Assembly: GCA_015956445.1 (NCBI GenBank)
Contig: WIUZ02000006.1
Location: forward strand, 682,001-746,000
Length of the DNA stretch: 64,000 nt
Origin: Thelephora terrestris
Taxonomy: Eukaryota > Basidiomycota > Agaricomycetes > Thelephorales > Thelephoraceae
Direction of reading: 5' to 3'
Below the pieces are notes generated by a model. That model made no database searches and was not told the origin of the DNA. It was given only the letters and a program-made list of their open reading frames with translations. Made by a program: the position numbers and the translations under genes. Each line of letters opens with the position of its first letter. Position 1 is the first letter of the stretch. Positions 39,115 through 52,488 of the stretch are shown here, piece after piece.

Positions 39115-42100
39115 CTAAAGTCCGAGATCAGATATGACTCTTGTTACATCGTCGACCCCATCGTCAGCGAATTGAGGTCGGTGATTCCTACTGGACATGA
39201 CGGGCGAACGGTTCACTTTAGGTGGACCGTATACACTGGGAAATGACGGTGCCGTTGCTGACGGTGGTGTCGAGGTCGGTCCAATATCCCCTATAGACGT
39301 GGTGGGCGAATCCGGCGGAGGGTAACGAGACGCTTCCGTGATCTTGGACAGGGAGAACGTCAAATCGAGTGACTGCGCACGGTTTGAAAGTGACCGGGGC
39401 TTGGAAAGGTGGTCCTTGATCTTTGACTCCAAAAGCGAATCGGACCCGCGTTTGGTTGCATCTTCCTGGTGTCTGGTGCGTCCAGGAATACCGGATCCCT
39501 TTGATCCCCCGATCAGCCGCTGTGGTTAATGAGAATGAAAACCAAAACGTACGATAGGTGGAGGAAGTGGGTGCCAATAATCCGATTGTGGTGTCATGTA
39601 TGTGGAATCATCGTCATCGTCAATCGAATAGCTATACGTCGCTGGAGAATTGTCGAACAACGCCTTGACGTTCGGGGAGGAGCTGGCGAGACGCAGTCTC
39701 CTTTCCACGGATCCATTGACGTGAGGCCGTCCAAAGTCCGCGGAATCTACGAAGGGTTGGTTTAATGTCGGAACGGGTGGAGATAAGAAACACGAACCTC
39801 CACGAGTCCGGGGGTGGGATAATAGCTTGCTGTCGAAGTGTGGGAAAGCATCCGCGAAGGAGTCGCCCCGTTTGTGGACGCGGGTGGGGGCAACGGGGTA
39901 CATGTGAACGTTGTGGGTGACAAAGAATTGGTCTAGCAGTTCCTTAACAGTGGTCGTAGACTCCTTCGCTGACTGGAGACAGTTGAGCTTGAATCCTTCA
40001 ACCAGCTCGATGTTCTGCCCCGCGGCTGGGGCCCTGACCATTGGCGTGATGGTGACTTGATACTCTCGGTTAATGGAATCGACAAAATTTTTGTAATCTT
40101 GCGATTTGCAAACACGAGCAAGATCAGGGTTAGGGGGGAAAGTCACTTCATCCTCGTAAGGAACTAGGTCCTGTGGGGACAGGTAAGAAGCGGCACGATG
40201 GAGATACGCAATGATGTACCAAGAGTCTCGATTGAGCGTTCTCAATCTGTTGTTCCGGACCATATATCGTCACAACATCCGAACCACTCTCGCACGCAGG
40301 GAATGTAATGCGGGAGTTGGTTTTTGATTCTATATCCTCGATGTTGACGTGTTTCTCTCCAAGTAATTTGCGGTGAAGTTGATGGGGAATCAGTACCGTC
40401 TGGTTCATGAAGTCGCGATCCTGGATGCCACTGTGTCAGTGTCTGAGAACGGAAGCAGGAACGAATGTTCAGACCTTCTCATTAACCAGTTCCATTACAG
40501 AGAGTTTCAAGCTCTCAAGATTCATATGGTTCTTGAACGGTGTTCGGGCAATCACATTGTCCTCGTTGTCAGTATAGCCACCCAGCTGAGCAAATTCCTC
40601 CGCGTTCGAGAACTTGACGTAAACTCCGTACTTCTTCATGATCCGTTGGATGCTTCGTCCGCCAACACCGATGATCCGCTTGTGATATGATTCCGGGACG
40701 TGGAAGGAGATTTCGGAAGGAAGTTCTTCTTGGAGGAGCGCAAGACCTTGGAGAACGGAGCCGTCACTGCCGGAGATCTCAATGTTGAAATTGTGATCGT
40801 TCAGTGTCTCGAATTTTATCTTGACGTTACTGGTCTGCATGATTTTGTTGATCTTTCCGTTCTTCTTTCCACTGATAAATTCGCGGTGCTCGTTTGCAAG
40901 TTCGATCTGGAAGCGGATCTCGTGTTGATAGACCTGTGGACAAAAGGGGCCGCTCGCGTGATTAGACAGAACCAAATCAACAAGACGAAATCCATACTTT
41001 GAGGATTTCTTGATCCATCAAGAATGCAACAGCACTTCGAACCTCGTTTTCTGTTCCGTGAATTTCAAAGTAGTTGTCCTTGAACGTTATCTCTGCGCCA
41101 AAGTTGGAGGATATTTGTATCATGAAAGGCTGAACTGCTTGATGGGGAAGGGGAGCCGGCGGGAGGAGGACGTTGTATTGTATGGGCAACAGCCAGAAAC
41201 CGACCCAATAATAAGCGCATGCCTTCCACGACCAAGTTAGTCATAAGGGGAAGTCCAACGAGGATGTAGAGCGTACCAACTGCATTATCGAGCGAATAGT
41301 CCTCGACACGTTCACCGCGTGGTCCCCATAGACGGTGATAATGCTCGTTGAACTTCCGAGGGCCGGGAAGCGGACGAAGGTACCGTTGTCGTTCATGATT
41401 GCAACGAGGTCGTCAGCACGATCAGAGACAAGCCAGTCTAGCTTGCGAGGCTGTAGGGCCGCATCTTGTGGTATCAACTGTTTCAACTAAGGAAACATTA
41501 GTTCCGGCTAATTAAACCGTCAGGAACGTCGACGCCACCTTTGTGTTCATGAGATTGCTCAACATCTCTTTGGCGCGTCGAACCCCAAAAGTTTCACCGG
41601 TGATCCATATCCTGCTCTGGTATTGTCGGAGGGTAGGAATGCCGTTTAAACCGTAGTTGTCATAGTTGGTGAGACCAAGCATCGGCGAAGGAAAGTAGAC
41701 ATTTGTGCCGGTTTGTTCTCGGATGCCCCTCAGCGCGGTTCGCTTACGACCAGCAATGATGCCGTGGAGGACCTGATCGATCTCTAGAAAGTCCGATGCA
41801 AGGCCGGCCTTTTGAGGGGATGAGTAAGCAGAAGGGAAGAGAGGTTAAGACGACTTACTAACTCGTCCACCATAACCAACAGCCTTACACGGGCGAGATC
41901 CACAGAATCAGGGCTTCCCTTAACTTTGAAGTTGCATTCGTTTGGGTTGGAGTTAATTCCACCGGGATCATTAACGTTTCCGTTCACAACGGCGATATGA
42001 GCGAGAGTTTGTGCCGCGATCTCGTCCAACTTCCTACGGACCTCAAGCCTAAGGGTAGGGTTGCCGGTGGGGGAGTTGTCGAGTATGTCAGACCGGTTAA

Positions 42101-42543
42101 CCTTGACAACTTTCATTACCTGAGAAACATAGGTGAGATCAGCGAAGAAGCGCGGGGAATGTATGCTGGTAGCAGAAGCACACATTTTGCGGGGAACCCT
42201 TAAGAAGAGTCTCTCTCGCGAGCATTGCCTGGCGCGTCATGCCCGAGATACAATAGTTCCAGGAAAGACCATCGTCCAGGGGGTTAGGGGAGATATTGAC
42301 CGCGTGCTGGTGGGAAGCCATGACAACGTTGGTATGGATCGCGGCCTGGAGGGCGTCGTACTCCTCCTGGTTGTAGAAGGGCTGGGGCTGGTTATTTGGA
42401 TATCGAAAGCCGTTTTGATGGCCGTTCTGGATGTTTTGGAACGGAAAGTCTGAGGATGCGACGTTTTGAAGATCATAGGGGCCGGGGTGCGCGGTGATGC
42501 GAGGTCGACGAGGAAAAACGAAGGAAGTGGTGTAGATGTCCAT
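39115..42543 (-). CDS. Multi-KH-domain RNA-binding protein (BICC1/Mug60-like)
   Basis: Starts MDIYTTSFVFPRRPRITAHP. Many exons carry repeated KH folds. The clearest are SYHKRIIGVGGRSIQRIMKK (GxxG loop GVGG), REFISGKKNGKINKIMQTSN and NQTVLIPHQLHRKLLGEKHV followed by IEDIESKTNSRITFP. Others near 42000 and 41400 (VKVNRSDILDNSPTGNPTLR; VSDRADDLVAIMNDNGTFVR) look like diverged KH units. The C-terminal third is Ser/Pro-rich and disordered (SRYPPPDSPTTSIGDIGPTS), ending RVISDLGL at 39115. Proteins with this layout bind mRNA and control its translation or stability in the cytoplasm. The GKKNGKINKIM form is shared, as I recall, by Bicaudal-C-like and fission yeast Mug60-like proteins; assignment to either is inference. 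Same strand as the RBR ligase upstream. Confidence 0.82.
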
Positions 42544-42855
42544 CGCGGATGAGGGATTTGGAAGAGAGAGAGAGATGGAGATGGAAGATGGCGAGGAAGG
42601 GACGGAGTTCGTGGACGGTTACAGTGAACAGGAGAGAGGGGGTATTGAACAACAAATGGTATATCGGGTTTGGGACAGGAGACTGGGCTGAGTCGGTGAC
42701 CACGTCTAACTCATATATTATTATTTTGAAGAATAAAGAGGAAAAACAAAAAGACAGGAGTCGATGTCTGCGGCCCAACTCCAAGTCCCGAGGGGTACAG
42801 CAGCGAAAGGGGAAGAGGTCGAGTGACACAAATCGGAGCTTGAATACCTGCAGTG
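42544..42855. promoter_or_regulatory. Upstream region of the KH gene
   Basis: About 310 bp between the RBR stop and the KH start, both minus. Read on the coding strand it is pyrimidine-rich (CTCTCTCTCTTCC next to the start codon), a common leader feature in basidiomycetes. No gene was seen. Confidence 0.5.
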
Positions 42856-44553
42856 CTAAGGATCGAACCCCTCCACTGGCTGCCAGTCATCCTCCGTCCT
42901 CTCAAAGTCAAATAATTTTTGGTAGCATGGGTGGCCCTTACGAGAGAAATGTCCGTAAGGGTCCGAGCCTACAAGTCGTCCGCCGCACCGATAACAAAAG
43001 TGTTGCGAGCATTTTCCACAGGTCATCTAGTGCGATCCATAATCACAAGCGAATCAGGGCAACGGATGGAAGAAATGACATACGTGGTTACACCCCGCAG
43101 ACTTTTCCGTATGCACTCCACAGCCTGGGCAGGCCATTGTAGACTTGTCTAACCATTCCCGGTTCGCCCTGTCCTCTTCGAATTGTCGCACCAGTTTCTC
43201 CAAGTTGCCCTTGCCAAATCTGCGCTGGAGCAATGTCCTCTCCTCGGACCCTTCTTCAAACTCCATGTACTTGATCAAGAACTCCTCGGAGAACGCAATG
43301 GGACAACTGGTATGCGGCCCGTGCCTTCGAGGCAAAGGATCAGCTTCTCCAGCCTAAACGCCCCGGTTGCACACGCACCATGTTCTCCGACAGTACGCAC
43401 AAAAGGAATAACCACAGGCTGTGCAAGTCCGTAGTCTCTCCCATCCACTGCCGTTCTCCACCTGGATGGGCCTCTTTACTGGATGCTGACAGAAGCTCAT
43501 TGGGCAGTGAACGATGGTTGGATCTACGCATCGAGATCAGTTTCGAGAAGTGCCTCCGCGATTGGCACACCTTTCTCGAGCTCTTTCTTATCCTTCAAAA
43601 ATTTCCATCTCATCACCTCTTGCGAACTTACAACCCTTTGAACATCTTCCTCTGATGCTTTCGTTCCTTGCTTTACGCACCCCGGGTCAGGACAACCGAC
43701 GCGGTCCACGTCCCCTTCCGATATGCACAGTCCCCAGAAACCAACAAGGCAAACCCTGCAAAATACATGCCCGCACGCTAACGAGATGCACTTCGCACCT
43801 TTGATCGAGCTCAAGCATACCCCGCACGCATAGTTGGTCTGCGAAAATCTCTCGAGACGTGTCTTGGCGTCAAATGACGTCAACCTGTCTGCGAGCATTG
43901 CTGGGGCCGGGTGGTTGATTCTACGTGGATTAGAACATGTTGACTGCAAGAACGCTGAGGGGGGACTCACAATATTATGTCGTTCGCAATCATGCCCAAC
44001 TTCCCCAGACAAGTCTCCGCGGATCTAACGATCTCCACCCAGTCATACAAGATGGCTCTTCCTTCTCCTCTACCCTGCTCCCACTCAGCCTCCCAGACAC
44101 TCAGTAGAGTCCTCTCGAGTAGTTTGAGCTTTTCTGCGGTTAGCCAACCATAACTCGAACGAAGCCCGGAGATAATCGGTGGCCTAGAAAGTGGATAGTC
44201 CAGGGGAAGGGTGAAAATTAGGGTAATTGGCGGGAGTGTCGTCAGGGGCAAAGGAGATTGAAGATCGCAGTCAACCTGAGAAGAATCTCGCTGAGACTGT
44301 TCGTCCGGAGGCATAATCATGACCTTCCGAGGCGGTTCCTCGGTAAGTTCAACAGGAATCTCGAGCTCGATTCGTCCCACTGCAATGTTCTGACCGTTCG
44401 TGAGGAAGTCTGGGAATATGGCCTTCGTGCATTTGAGTCCGGGTGTATAAAACATGAAAAGCCAGCGCTCACCTCAAGAACTTCCCACTCTTCCCTCTGC
44501 ATCGTTTCACAGGCATCCCTGTCTATTGGGGACACATACTGTGCCTCGGGCAT
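42856..44553 (-). CDS. ITT1: RBR E3 ubiquitin ligase of the RNF14/ITT1 type
   Basis: Start MPEAQYVSPIDRDACETMQR at 44553. The N-terminal RWD domain spans the first intron (EEWEVLE then AIFPDFLTNGQN; TTLPPITLIFTLPLDYPLSR). RING1 is CGVCLSSIKGAKCISLACGH with VFCRVC; the IBR is CPMSFCQHPVKRPI and CTACGYSFCAYCRRTWC; RING2 is MACPGCGVHTEKSAGCNHV with MTCGKCSQHFCYRCGG. In RBR enzymes a RING2 Cys carries ubiquitin as a thioester; the Cys in KSAGCNHV is the expected one. The protein ends TEDDWQPVEGFDP at 42856. RNF14 and yeast Itt1 act on stalled translation machinery or bind release factors. All zinc ligands I looked for are present. Introns are about 50-60 nt. Confidence 0.92.
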
Positions 44554-44730
44554 GCTGCAAACGAGGCTCGGGACCTAACACGTCAGCGGGACCCTGCGAG
44601 TCCTTCGAGGCCCTGTGGGACACATACTCGGTAAGCACCTGATCGATTCCCTCCGATTGGTTCGGATCTGTCGCATTCTAAGTGACAGCCAAAAACGACT
44701 CAATCGGTATATTCCTCGGATCCGCCGCAA

Positions 44731-46287
44731 CTAATTGGTAATCCAAGGGATCTCGTACAGCACAAAATCGAACATCTCCTGCTCAAGCAGCGTCTGGTAT
44801 TCACCAATAAAGTCTTCATTGGTGCTCGCGGACCCTTTCGCACCTGCAGCCCGTCCGAACCGCGAACCGAGGTAGGTAAAATGAGCTTGAAGCTGGTCCA
44901 GCATTTTCTTCGAGTACTTTGGATCCGGCTATGAGCATAATTTTATCAGTGAAGCCTCAAAAAAGGAGTTATCGGTTCACCTTGATCACCAACCCCATGT
45001 AGTTCGTGGGTAATCCATACCGAAGCACACTTTCCACAAACAAACGCACAACTTTGAGGTGTACCAACAGTTGAAACGCCTCGGAGAAGTTTGTTCGGGC
45101 CAAGCGTAGTAGTTCCGTCTAAGACGACCGTGAGTGATGTCGGGGTGCAAACTTATGAGCGTGATACCCATAGTTCCTTCTCCGTCACGTCAGCAGTCTC
45201 AAGCTCTTCCTTCTGCGTGTGAATGTTCTCTTCTGAGAAGGCAAAGTCTCTAACGATAAACTTGTTCTCCCTGCAGTTGTTTACGAATTCTTCGTGCACG
45301 CGCCGGAAAATCACGACGCTGAAAAGTGTATAATCTTCGTCAGACGCTAGAGATCTGTGGCTCGGGGTTCAGATTCGCCTTTCCGCACAGAGTAGTCTGC
45401 ACGTACGATGAGGAGCGAGGGACCACCATGGAGGCAAGTTTCTCGTACTTGGAATTCCACTCTTTAACAAGACTCCTTTACAAAACGTTAATGGCATGAA
45501 ATTGGAACAGTTCGTTGACGCACTTGGGGACAGCGATAAGCAGTGTTTCCATGTACTCGGAGTCTTGGATAAAGTTTTCCTTTGTGACTATGTCGACCAG
45601 GGAACGAATGGAAAGGTTTCCTCTATACTTTGGACGTCAAACACATGATCACGAGCCCAGGGAGAAAGTCCTACGTCTTCTTCCGCTGCATTTGAACCAA
45701 GGAACCTTTTGCGAGGTTGTAATTGTTTAGTTTCGACTTCATGATGTTATCTATCGAAGTCAATTCCTTTGGATAAACGGTGATCCTTTGCACAAAGTCG
45801 TAAAGCTGGAAGCGGGTACCTTGGCCAAGGTGTCGACGATTTCCTTCAAGCTCTTATGAAGAACATATCTGCCTTCGTTCCAGCTCCAATCGTTGAGCAG
45901 GTACTCGTCTACCGGGCGTTCTTCGATGAGGATATGTTGAACCAGCTTCGAGGGATCGTTGTTGAGGAGGTTACGCAAGATGTCGACAATCTTTGCGATA
46001 GTCTGGGTGAAAAATGAATCCTGCTTCGGAAGTTCTTCAGAGAGTGTTATCAGGCTCTCGAGGGTCCCCGTCTAGGTAAGTCGAAGGAGGGAGTGATATG
46101 CTTAATCTCGGCGCCTCCTCCCGAAATCGAGACGGAGACACACCTTGAAGGCGGGTATTTGAAGGTGGGCGAGTCCATTGGTGGGGAGAGATTTTGAAGA
46201 AAACTTTGTGTGCATCTCCTGGAGGAGACCCTCGGAGTCCCCATCCTGAGGTATGCTGAGGAGCCAGGTGCTCTGATCTGATGGCAT
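44731..46287 (-). CDS. VMA5: V-type ATPase subunit C
   Basis: Starts [20 protein letters not shown] at 46287, the usual subunit C opening. Later exons read [52 protein letters not shown] and a run of short exons (for example [69 protein letters not shown]). It ends [12 protein letters not shown]-stop at 44731-44733, the conserved C-terminus. Subunit C bridges the V1 stator stalks and V0 of the vacuolar proton pump and is released when the pump disassembles. No sign of breakage. Same strand as the unknown gene upstream. Confidence 0.93.
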
Positions 46288-46395
46288 AGTGGTAGAGGTA
46301 CAAGTTCGGAAGTAGGTGTAAATGTCCTATGTAGACTACACAAACGGTCGAGTGGTCGAATGAAAGATCGTATATTGGTTTCGTTACCATCGTCG

Positions 46396-46895
46396 TTATA
46401 CATATCGCCTCGGACAAGCCTTGGCTCTGTCGGTGGAACCCCTGGGTAAAATCCTGGAGTCCTCAAAGCTGCTGACGATGTGTAGCACCCACTCCTGACT
46501 ACCACACTCTCCAGCAAGCAGCCCTCGTCCTTGGTTTTGGGAATTGATAAGGTCTGCTCCGACCTCGCAGTAGAGAGGGAGTAACTCTACAACGGTCTCT
46601 GTGATTTGACCAAGCAGCAAGCGCCCCTCCCAATACCGACGACCAAAGTGATCCTGGTATCGAACACCACGAATGATGTCTGGTATATATTCGCTCAACC
46701 CTGTGCCAATATCTTTGAGCTATAGTAGGGAAGAGACTGGGCTGAGGATGAGGAGAACGATGGCCGGCGACAGCTGAGGAGCGGACCTTGTAGAGGGTAC
46801 CAAATGCCTCTGGATCCTCTTCGTAAGTTACGACCAAGGCCCACTCTTTTAAGGAGAGATGGGTCAGACCTGACACCCAAATAATCCATAGACAT
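46396..46895 (-). CDS. Unrecognised small gene
   Basis: Start at 46895 gives MSMDYLE after removing a short intron (GTGTCAGG to TTAAAAG), then WALVVTYEEDPEAFGTLYK. A second intron leads to LKDIGTGLSEYIPDIIRGVR, YQDHFGRRYWEGRLLLGQIT and ETVVELLPLYCEVGADLINS. The frame stays open to 46396, but the last 35 residues (SFEDSRILPRGSTDRAKACP) may be read-through of an intron, so the true end could be elsewhere. It looks like an all-helical protein of about 110-140 residues with no signal peptide. I do not recognise it. It is divergent from URB2. Confidence 0.45.
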
Positions 46896-47335
46896 GGTGG
46901 CATCGCTGCCGAGGGCGGAGGCTGGCCCTAAACGTAAACCTTAAGCTCGAAAAGAACAAGAGGTTGCGTGGCGGGGAGTTGATGGATGTCGGATTGTGAG
47001 GGGACTGTGGAACATGTCGCCGTTCCTCAATCAGTTCCACCGAGAATCAGGCTCGTCACCCCACGGAATCGGAAATAATTTTCAAGATCTGGAATCATCT
47101 CCATGAATCCCTTCCAGTAACTGGGGCGCAGACTTCCCGGCGGTCATTCGAGGGCGTCTCCCCGGGGACTTATACTTTCCCAAGTAACATCGATGTTTCT
47201 CATGATAAGGTCTCCATACCACACCCAATCTCGTCTCGATTTACCTCGGTTCCCGGATGCAAAGAGGTGGCTATCGACCCGCGCGCGATCACTGAAGTAC
47301 TGATGATCGAGAGGCTGGTGCCTCTTTTCCCTTCA
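46896..47335. promoter_or_regulatory. Divergent upstream region before URB2
   Basis: About 440 bp. No gene was identified. A few in-frame codons upstream of the chosen URB2 start (VAIDPRAITEVLMIERLVPL) remain open, so the URB2 start could lie further 5'. Confidence 0.45.
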
Positions 47336-50300
47336 ATGCGGCAAGATTTTCCATCAACGTCCCAGGATCTCATTCGTGCTCTAAAAGCGCCGGCAGACCC
47401 TCCTAGCGGCCATGGGCACTCGAAGATACGGATGGCTTTCCAGGCTTGGTCCGAATCCACGCTTTATTTTCCAAACAAAGACCAAGTAATCGCCGATTGG
47501 GTGCTCACCCGTTTCCTCAAGGAGAAAGACAAACCGAGGTAACTTGAATCCAACCTTAATACCACTTCTAGCTAAGTGACTTGCGGTAGTTCTTCTAACC
47601 CTCTTTTGGATATAAATCATTGGCGACTTCTATCCTCTATCATATCATGCAGCGACCCTGAAGGTTCGCGGCGCGTCAAGGCATGGCTGACACCCCTGCT
47701 GAATCGTACTCCGCTGGCACCAATCTTAATCGCAATTCTGAACCAAATACCTCGTCTACCTACAGAAATCCAAACATCCGTCCTCACTTCATTTACTCCA
47801 TGCTTCTCCATCCTGTGGCCACTAGCAAAACACAAAATCAATGTGGAGACACTACTGGAATGTTTTTCCGCAACCCTAAAAATTGTTTGCCTGAATGGAA
47901 ACCAAACGTCTTCAAAACTTTGCATCACAGTATGCTCGACCGTTGCGAGTACCTACCTTTCCGCCTTAACGCGCGCGTCAAACCGCAAAAAGGTTAGTAC
48001 GGTATGCCCACCATTTGATAACCTTCGTTGATATAACATCACTCAGCTTTCTTCCACCTTCCTGTCGAGCCACTTAGAGCCCTGGCTCCGCTGTGTTCCG
48101 GCCCTCCACCGCTCTGGGCTCAATGATCTTTACGCGGCTGGGGCCGAGACCTTGTTTGCCCCAGAGACGCTTCGCCAGTTGGTCGATGACCCCGTTTCGA
48201 ATACTTTAATTCAAGCGCTTTCGCGGATCGATTCCGCGGTTGTACTACCTTCATTACCGGCCCTTCTGGATTCCTTTCACGACTTCGTGATCTGCAACCG
48301 TACCGGTCTTTTCCCCCGTCCGCAGCAAGGAACTGATATCATAGCCGATCACGTCCGGGAATCGATAATCGGTTTTTACAATGCCTGTGATGGCTTGATT
48401 TGCGCGTCACGTATCGCAGCTTCGGACGTATGGGACTCCCGTCTCCGGTCGCTGTCCATTATCGAGAGGAAGAACGTCTTCTCTGGTGCCCAGCAACGGT
48501 TCAAATTAATTTTGTCCGATAAGTGCCGCCTCACAGTAGACGAACTTCGTTCTCGTGAGCCCCGTTCCATTTGCCGTGTGTTCCGAATGTGACCTCTTGT
48601 CCTCAGAAACGATAGGTACCCCAGAGGTTATTCTCAAGGTCATCTGTTGCTTTGCCAGAATTGACTTTGATCTGGTTTCTCCGCACGTCCCATCCGTGTT
48701 GCCTGTCGTGGCCAAGGTGATTCACAGAATCCACGCTCACAGAAGATTTCACCCCCGTCTGACTTCTATTTAATAGCTCCCTTCTTCATCAAAAGCGGCA
48801 GCAGAATTTCTTGACCTTGGGGCAGATTATCACAGGAAATCCAGGACACTCCCTGCCTACTTTTCCATGATACTCGACGCCTTGGGGCAAACTTCCGATA
48901 GCATCAGCTCCAGCGATTCATACGATACGTATACAGCCGTCCTCGAAGGCCCGATGTTTGAGGATTCCCGTGCCCAGAAACTCAGGAAGACTCTGCGAGG
49001 GTTTGTAACCCCAGGTCAATGCCTTGGATTTCTTGCACAAACGAGGAGCACGCTAGGACGGGTATACTCCGGAATTTCTGGGCAGCAATCATCTCCGGGC
49101 GCGGAAAAGTCAGCACGATCTCGCAAGCGGCGGGAACCCGACCTAGAATCGTCAATATGTTCTCCTGCAAAAGCCATAAACTTTGCCTTTGTCTGTAGCG
49201 TCATTGCAATTGTATGGCCTTCATTACCCCTACACTCGCTTGTGGACGAGTCTCGCTTGGAGGCTCTGAACGAGATCAAAGACGTGGACAAGGACATCAT
49301 CGTACCCATCCTCTCCACTGGACTGAAACGAAAGCGAAATGAAGAGGGTAGTGCCTCCAGATCATGGTTGTGGGATGTCATCACGTCTTCTGCTCTGAGG
49401 TTGCGATATGCACTATCTGTATGCACTTCGCTCAACTTTCAGCCCATACACGACACCAAGACGGAGTCCAGGATGCTCCGGTTACTCGAGTCATCTGATG
49501 TTCTCCCAGAACTAAAACTCGAGATCGTAAAGCACCCTTCCTTCTCGTGAAGCACGCACTCACTGCTTTTACCTCTAGGGCCAGTCACTCCTCACGAGCG
49601 CTTCACTGGGGTCGCTCAGGGATGTAGAGAAGCTCGTTGGAAAATTGTTATCATGCATAGAGCCCGTTGATATCTCTTCTCTTGCAACCTGGGACAGCAA
49701 GACATTCAAACTCTCACGGCGTGACAAAAATGCCCGACAGTCGAGCATCGCTCTATTGTACATCCTTTCCCATCGATGGCTGCCCACGCTAAGGCACGAG
49801 TCTCATACTTCTGAGTTGACGCAAACTGATTGATCACAGTGGGGGAGCTACGGCAGAGGATTTGAAGCGATTTGTTCGTCTACTATTTTCCCCACTTTGT
49901 GAGGGATGCTCGGTCGAGGAAAGCTCCACACAAGAAACAGAAAATTTCATGGCCATCATGCCCTTCCGGTTTCCCGCTTTCTGGGAGCTTCCGGAGCTGC
50001 GAAGTGCGTGCCATGCGCTTTCGCAATGCGATTCCTTACATTGGTTCAACAGCTGCTGTACTCAACTACATGAGCGAGGGGACATCTCATCTAGACGTTA
50101 CAGACATGGTCAAAACGTTGGAAACTCTTCCTCAGTCGCCCAACCTTTCTCTGGATATCCATGGGGTTCAGGGGGTCTACGCCATTCTTAGGTATACCCC
50201 AATGGAATATCTCCCGAAGAGCGTTAGGATCGATTTGACGAAGAAGGCTGTCGTCTTTGACGGACAATTGATGTCAATGTCGAAGCAGGAACCGCCCCGA

Positions 50301-52351
50301 GGCCACCTAACGGGTGTTCTCTCTCTCTCCAGAGAATATATCGGTAGATCCCTAGCACAATCTATGGTTTTTGACAGAGCGGTACGGTGCCGCTCCCTTT
50401 CGTTGGGATCAGGCTTATCCCCTTCCAGGAAACGGATGCAGTCACGAAGTACTTCCTCGATCCGAGGTGGGACACTCCCGCAGACTGCCCAACATTTCCT
50501 AGCGCAGTAACGGAAGAGATGATCCGCGCGCACTTAAGGTGAATAGCTTGCCCTTACCTCGAGCATACTCAGCTCTCAATGTGGATCGCTGTAGCACAGT
50601 CTTCAAGTCGTATCGGCCCGACGACGAACTAGGGATGCTTACCATCATCGAAAGTGTGCAGGTTACTGCAGCGCCTCTGCAACATGGACTGCGACAAAGG
50701 CTTCTCACAATAGTACTTGACACTGTAACCCGTAGTTCTCAAATATCCAGGTAAGTTGCGTCGAGCTGTTCGATTCGAATTTACCAACCCCTTCAGGTTT
50801 TCCCCTCGCGTTTGTCAGGGCCTTCGGTCGCTGTTTTCTTCAGCTCTCCGTGCCACTAAGGAGCAGATCCTTCGTTCAATTTCCACCAGTACGCTTGGGG
50901 AGGAGGGAATCGCCCTCCTGGCCACAGATCTCAAGCTGTGGTGTACTCTAATCTCATTCAGAGCCTGGATCTCTGACTTCGGTATGATTCATAATAACGC
51001 CCTCAGAAGTGATATCAATCCTTCGTCAGACCTTCCAATCCCAAGACTCGCGGTAGTCGTTACAAAGGCGATACTTTCTTTTGAGAAAGCAGAGCCAGCT
51101 TCCTCGTGGTCAACACTGCACAATCGTGCCGCACTGGTGTCACTATCCGAGCTTTCCACTGTTTCAGCGGACGAAGCACAGCAAGCATCTGAGATTTTCC
51201 TTACGATATACCTCTCTCTCTGTCACGTGAACAAGGCCGCTGGTTCGTTGGACTACTCCGCTGTCAGATTCTTCTGCTAATTTGGCGCAGGGCTGGATGA
51301 CTTAGTTGGCAACTCCATGCGATTCCGATCTTTGCCCGTCTATGTGTTCGAAACAGTCTTGAATAAGATCTCAGAGTTCTCCTCGGAGACGGCCACAAGC
51401 ATAGTGGACATGGTCTCAATGGTTCGGTTGTCCCAGGCGCTCCTACGGAACGCTCCAGAAGGTCTTATGGCTGTTTTCTAGCCGTATCACTCGCTGATCA
51501 ATAGCTGCAGGAACAATGAAAGTAACACAGAAGCACACTACGAACTTCCTGAATCTATTCTCGAACCGACAATGTCTATTGTGCACGGATATAAGTGCAT
51601 CGCTGGAAATCTGTAGATTTATCTCCAACGTTTGTACAGAATGGGTGAGTGATATTCCCTGGCTCTTCGCCACAGCTTACGTATCCTCTTGCAGCCCGCC
51701 GCGTTACAACCCGGCGACGTTATGTTAACGTGGACCATCATATCCGGGCTTCTCTCCGACTCTGAAAACCACGATTCAGCGACTTCTACGGACATTTTTC
51801 GAGAGGTGGTAGGGATTGCTGGTGCCTTGATTCGACATAGGAGGGATCTCGTCCTTCCTGGGCTACCCCACCTCAGCATGATTTTACAACGTTTGGTAAC
51901 GATGATAAGGGCAATCCGACCCGGGCTTGGAGCCAAACAAGCGAGGACCGTTGCAAACAGCTTCCCGTTTTGGGTTAACGTCAGAGAACCATTAGGAAAC
52001 CCCGAGGTCAAGGTACTCTCAAGGCTTCTTGTGTCATTGACGACCAAGACAGCTGTCCGGCTCGTTGGATCCACGCAGGAAAACCAGAAAATGGAATCAC
52101 TGGCAAGACCCTTTGGCAAGCACTCTTCATACGTGCTCGTGGCCTACGTGCAAGCGATGAGCGATCCACTCTGCGTGGTATATGCGGCCACTAGGAAGGA
52201 GCTCTACCCTGGGTTATTCGCACTTTGTGATATGCTCAGTGATCACGATAGGGAAGCATTGATGTTATCAGCCTTAGACGGGAGTGGGAAGGCGACGATG
52301 AAAACACTTTGGAATGACTACAAAAAACAGAAATATGTAGGACAGGGTTGA
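47336..52351 (+). CDS. URB2: Nucleolar pre-ribosomal protein Urb2/Npa2
   Basis: Very long multi-exon gene. The start at 47336 gives MRQDFPSTSQDLIRALKAPA; an in-frame ATG at 47303 is also possible. Next come VIADWVLTRFLKEKDK and INHWRLLSSIISCSDPEGS. The body is a poorly conserved helical repeat protein of over a thousand residues read through many short introns. The C-terminal domain is the recognisable part: FPFWVNVREPLGNPEVKVLS, HSSYVLVAYVQAMSD, YAATRKELYPGLFALCDMLS and DHDREALMLSALDGSGKATM, ending YKKQKYVGQG. This fits the Urb2/Npa2 C-terminal family, which takes part in early 60S and rRNA processing in the nucleolus. Identity rests mainly on that C-terminus and the N-terminal QDLIRALKxPxDPP motif. 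Confidence 0.8.
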
Positions 52352-52488
52352 TGCGGTCATTCAGATTGAGTTGTGGATGTTGGCTGAGGCGGATAGTTGG
52401 TCGGATGTATGCATATTTCCCGATTTAGATCGCGCAACCCAACATCTCTTTGAACCAAACCCCCACCTGTTCATCGTAGTTACAAAAG

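Noticed and set aside
42841-42870. GGGGTTCGATCCT, similar to a tRNA T-loop
   Set aside because: It encodes the last residues (GFDP) of the RBR ligase, and no acceptor stem or anticodon arm could be found around it.
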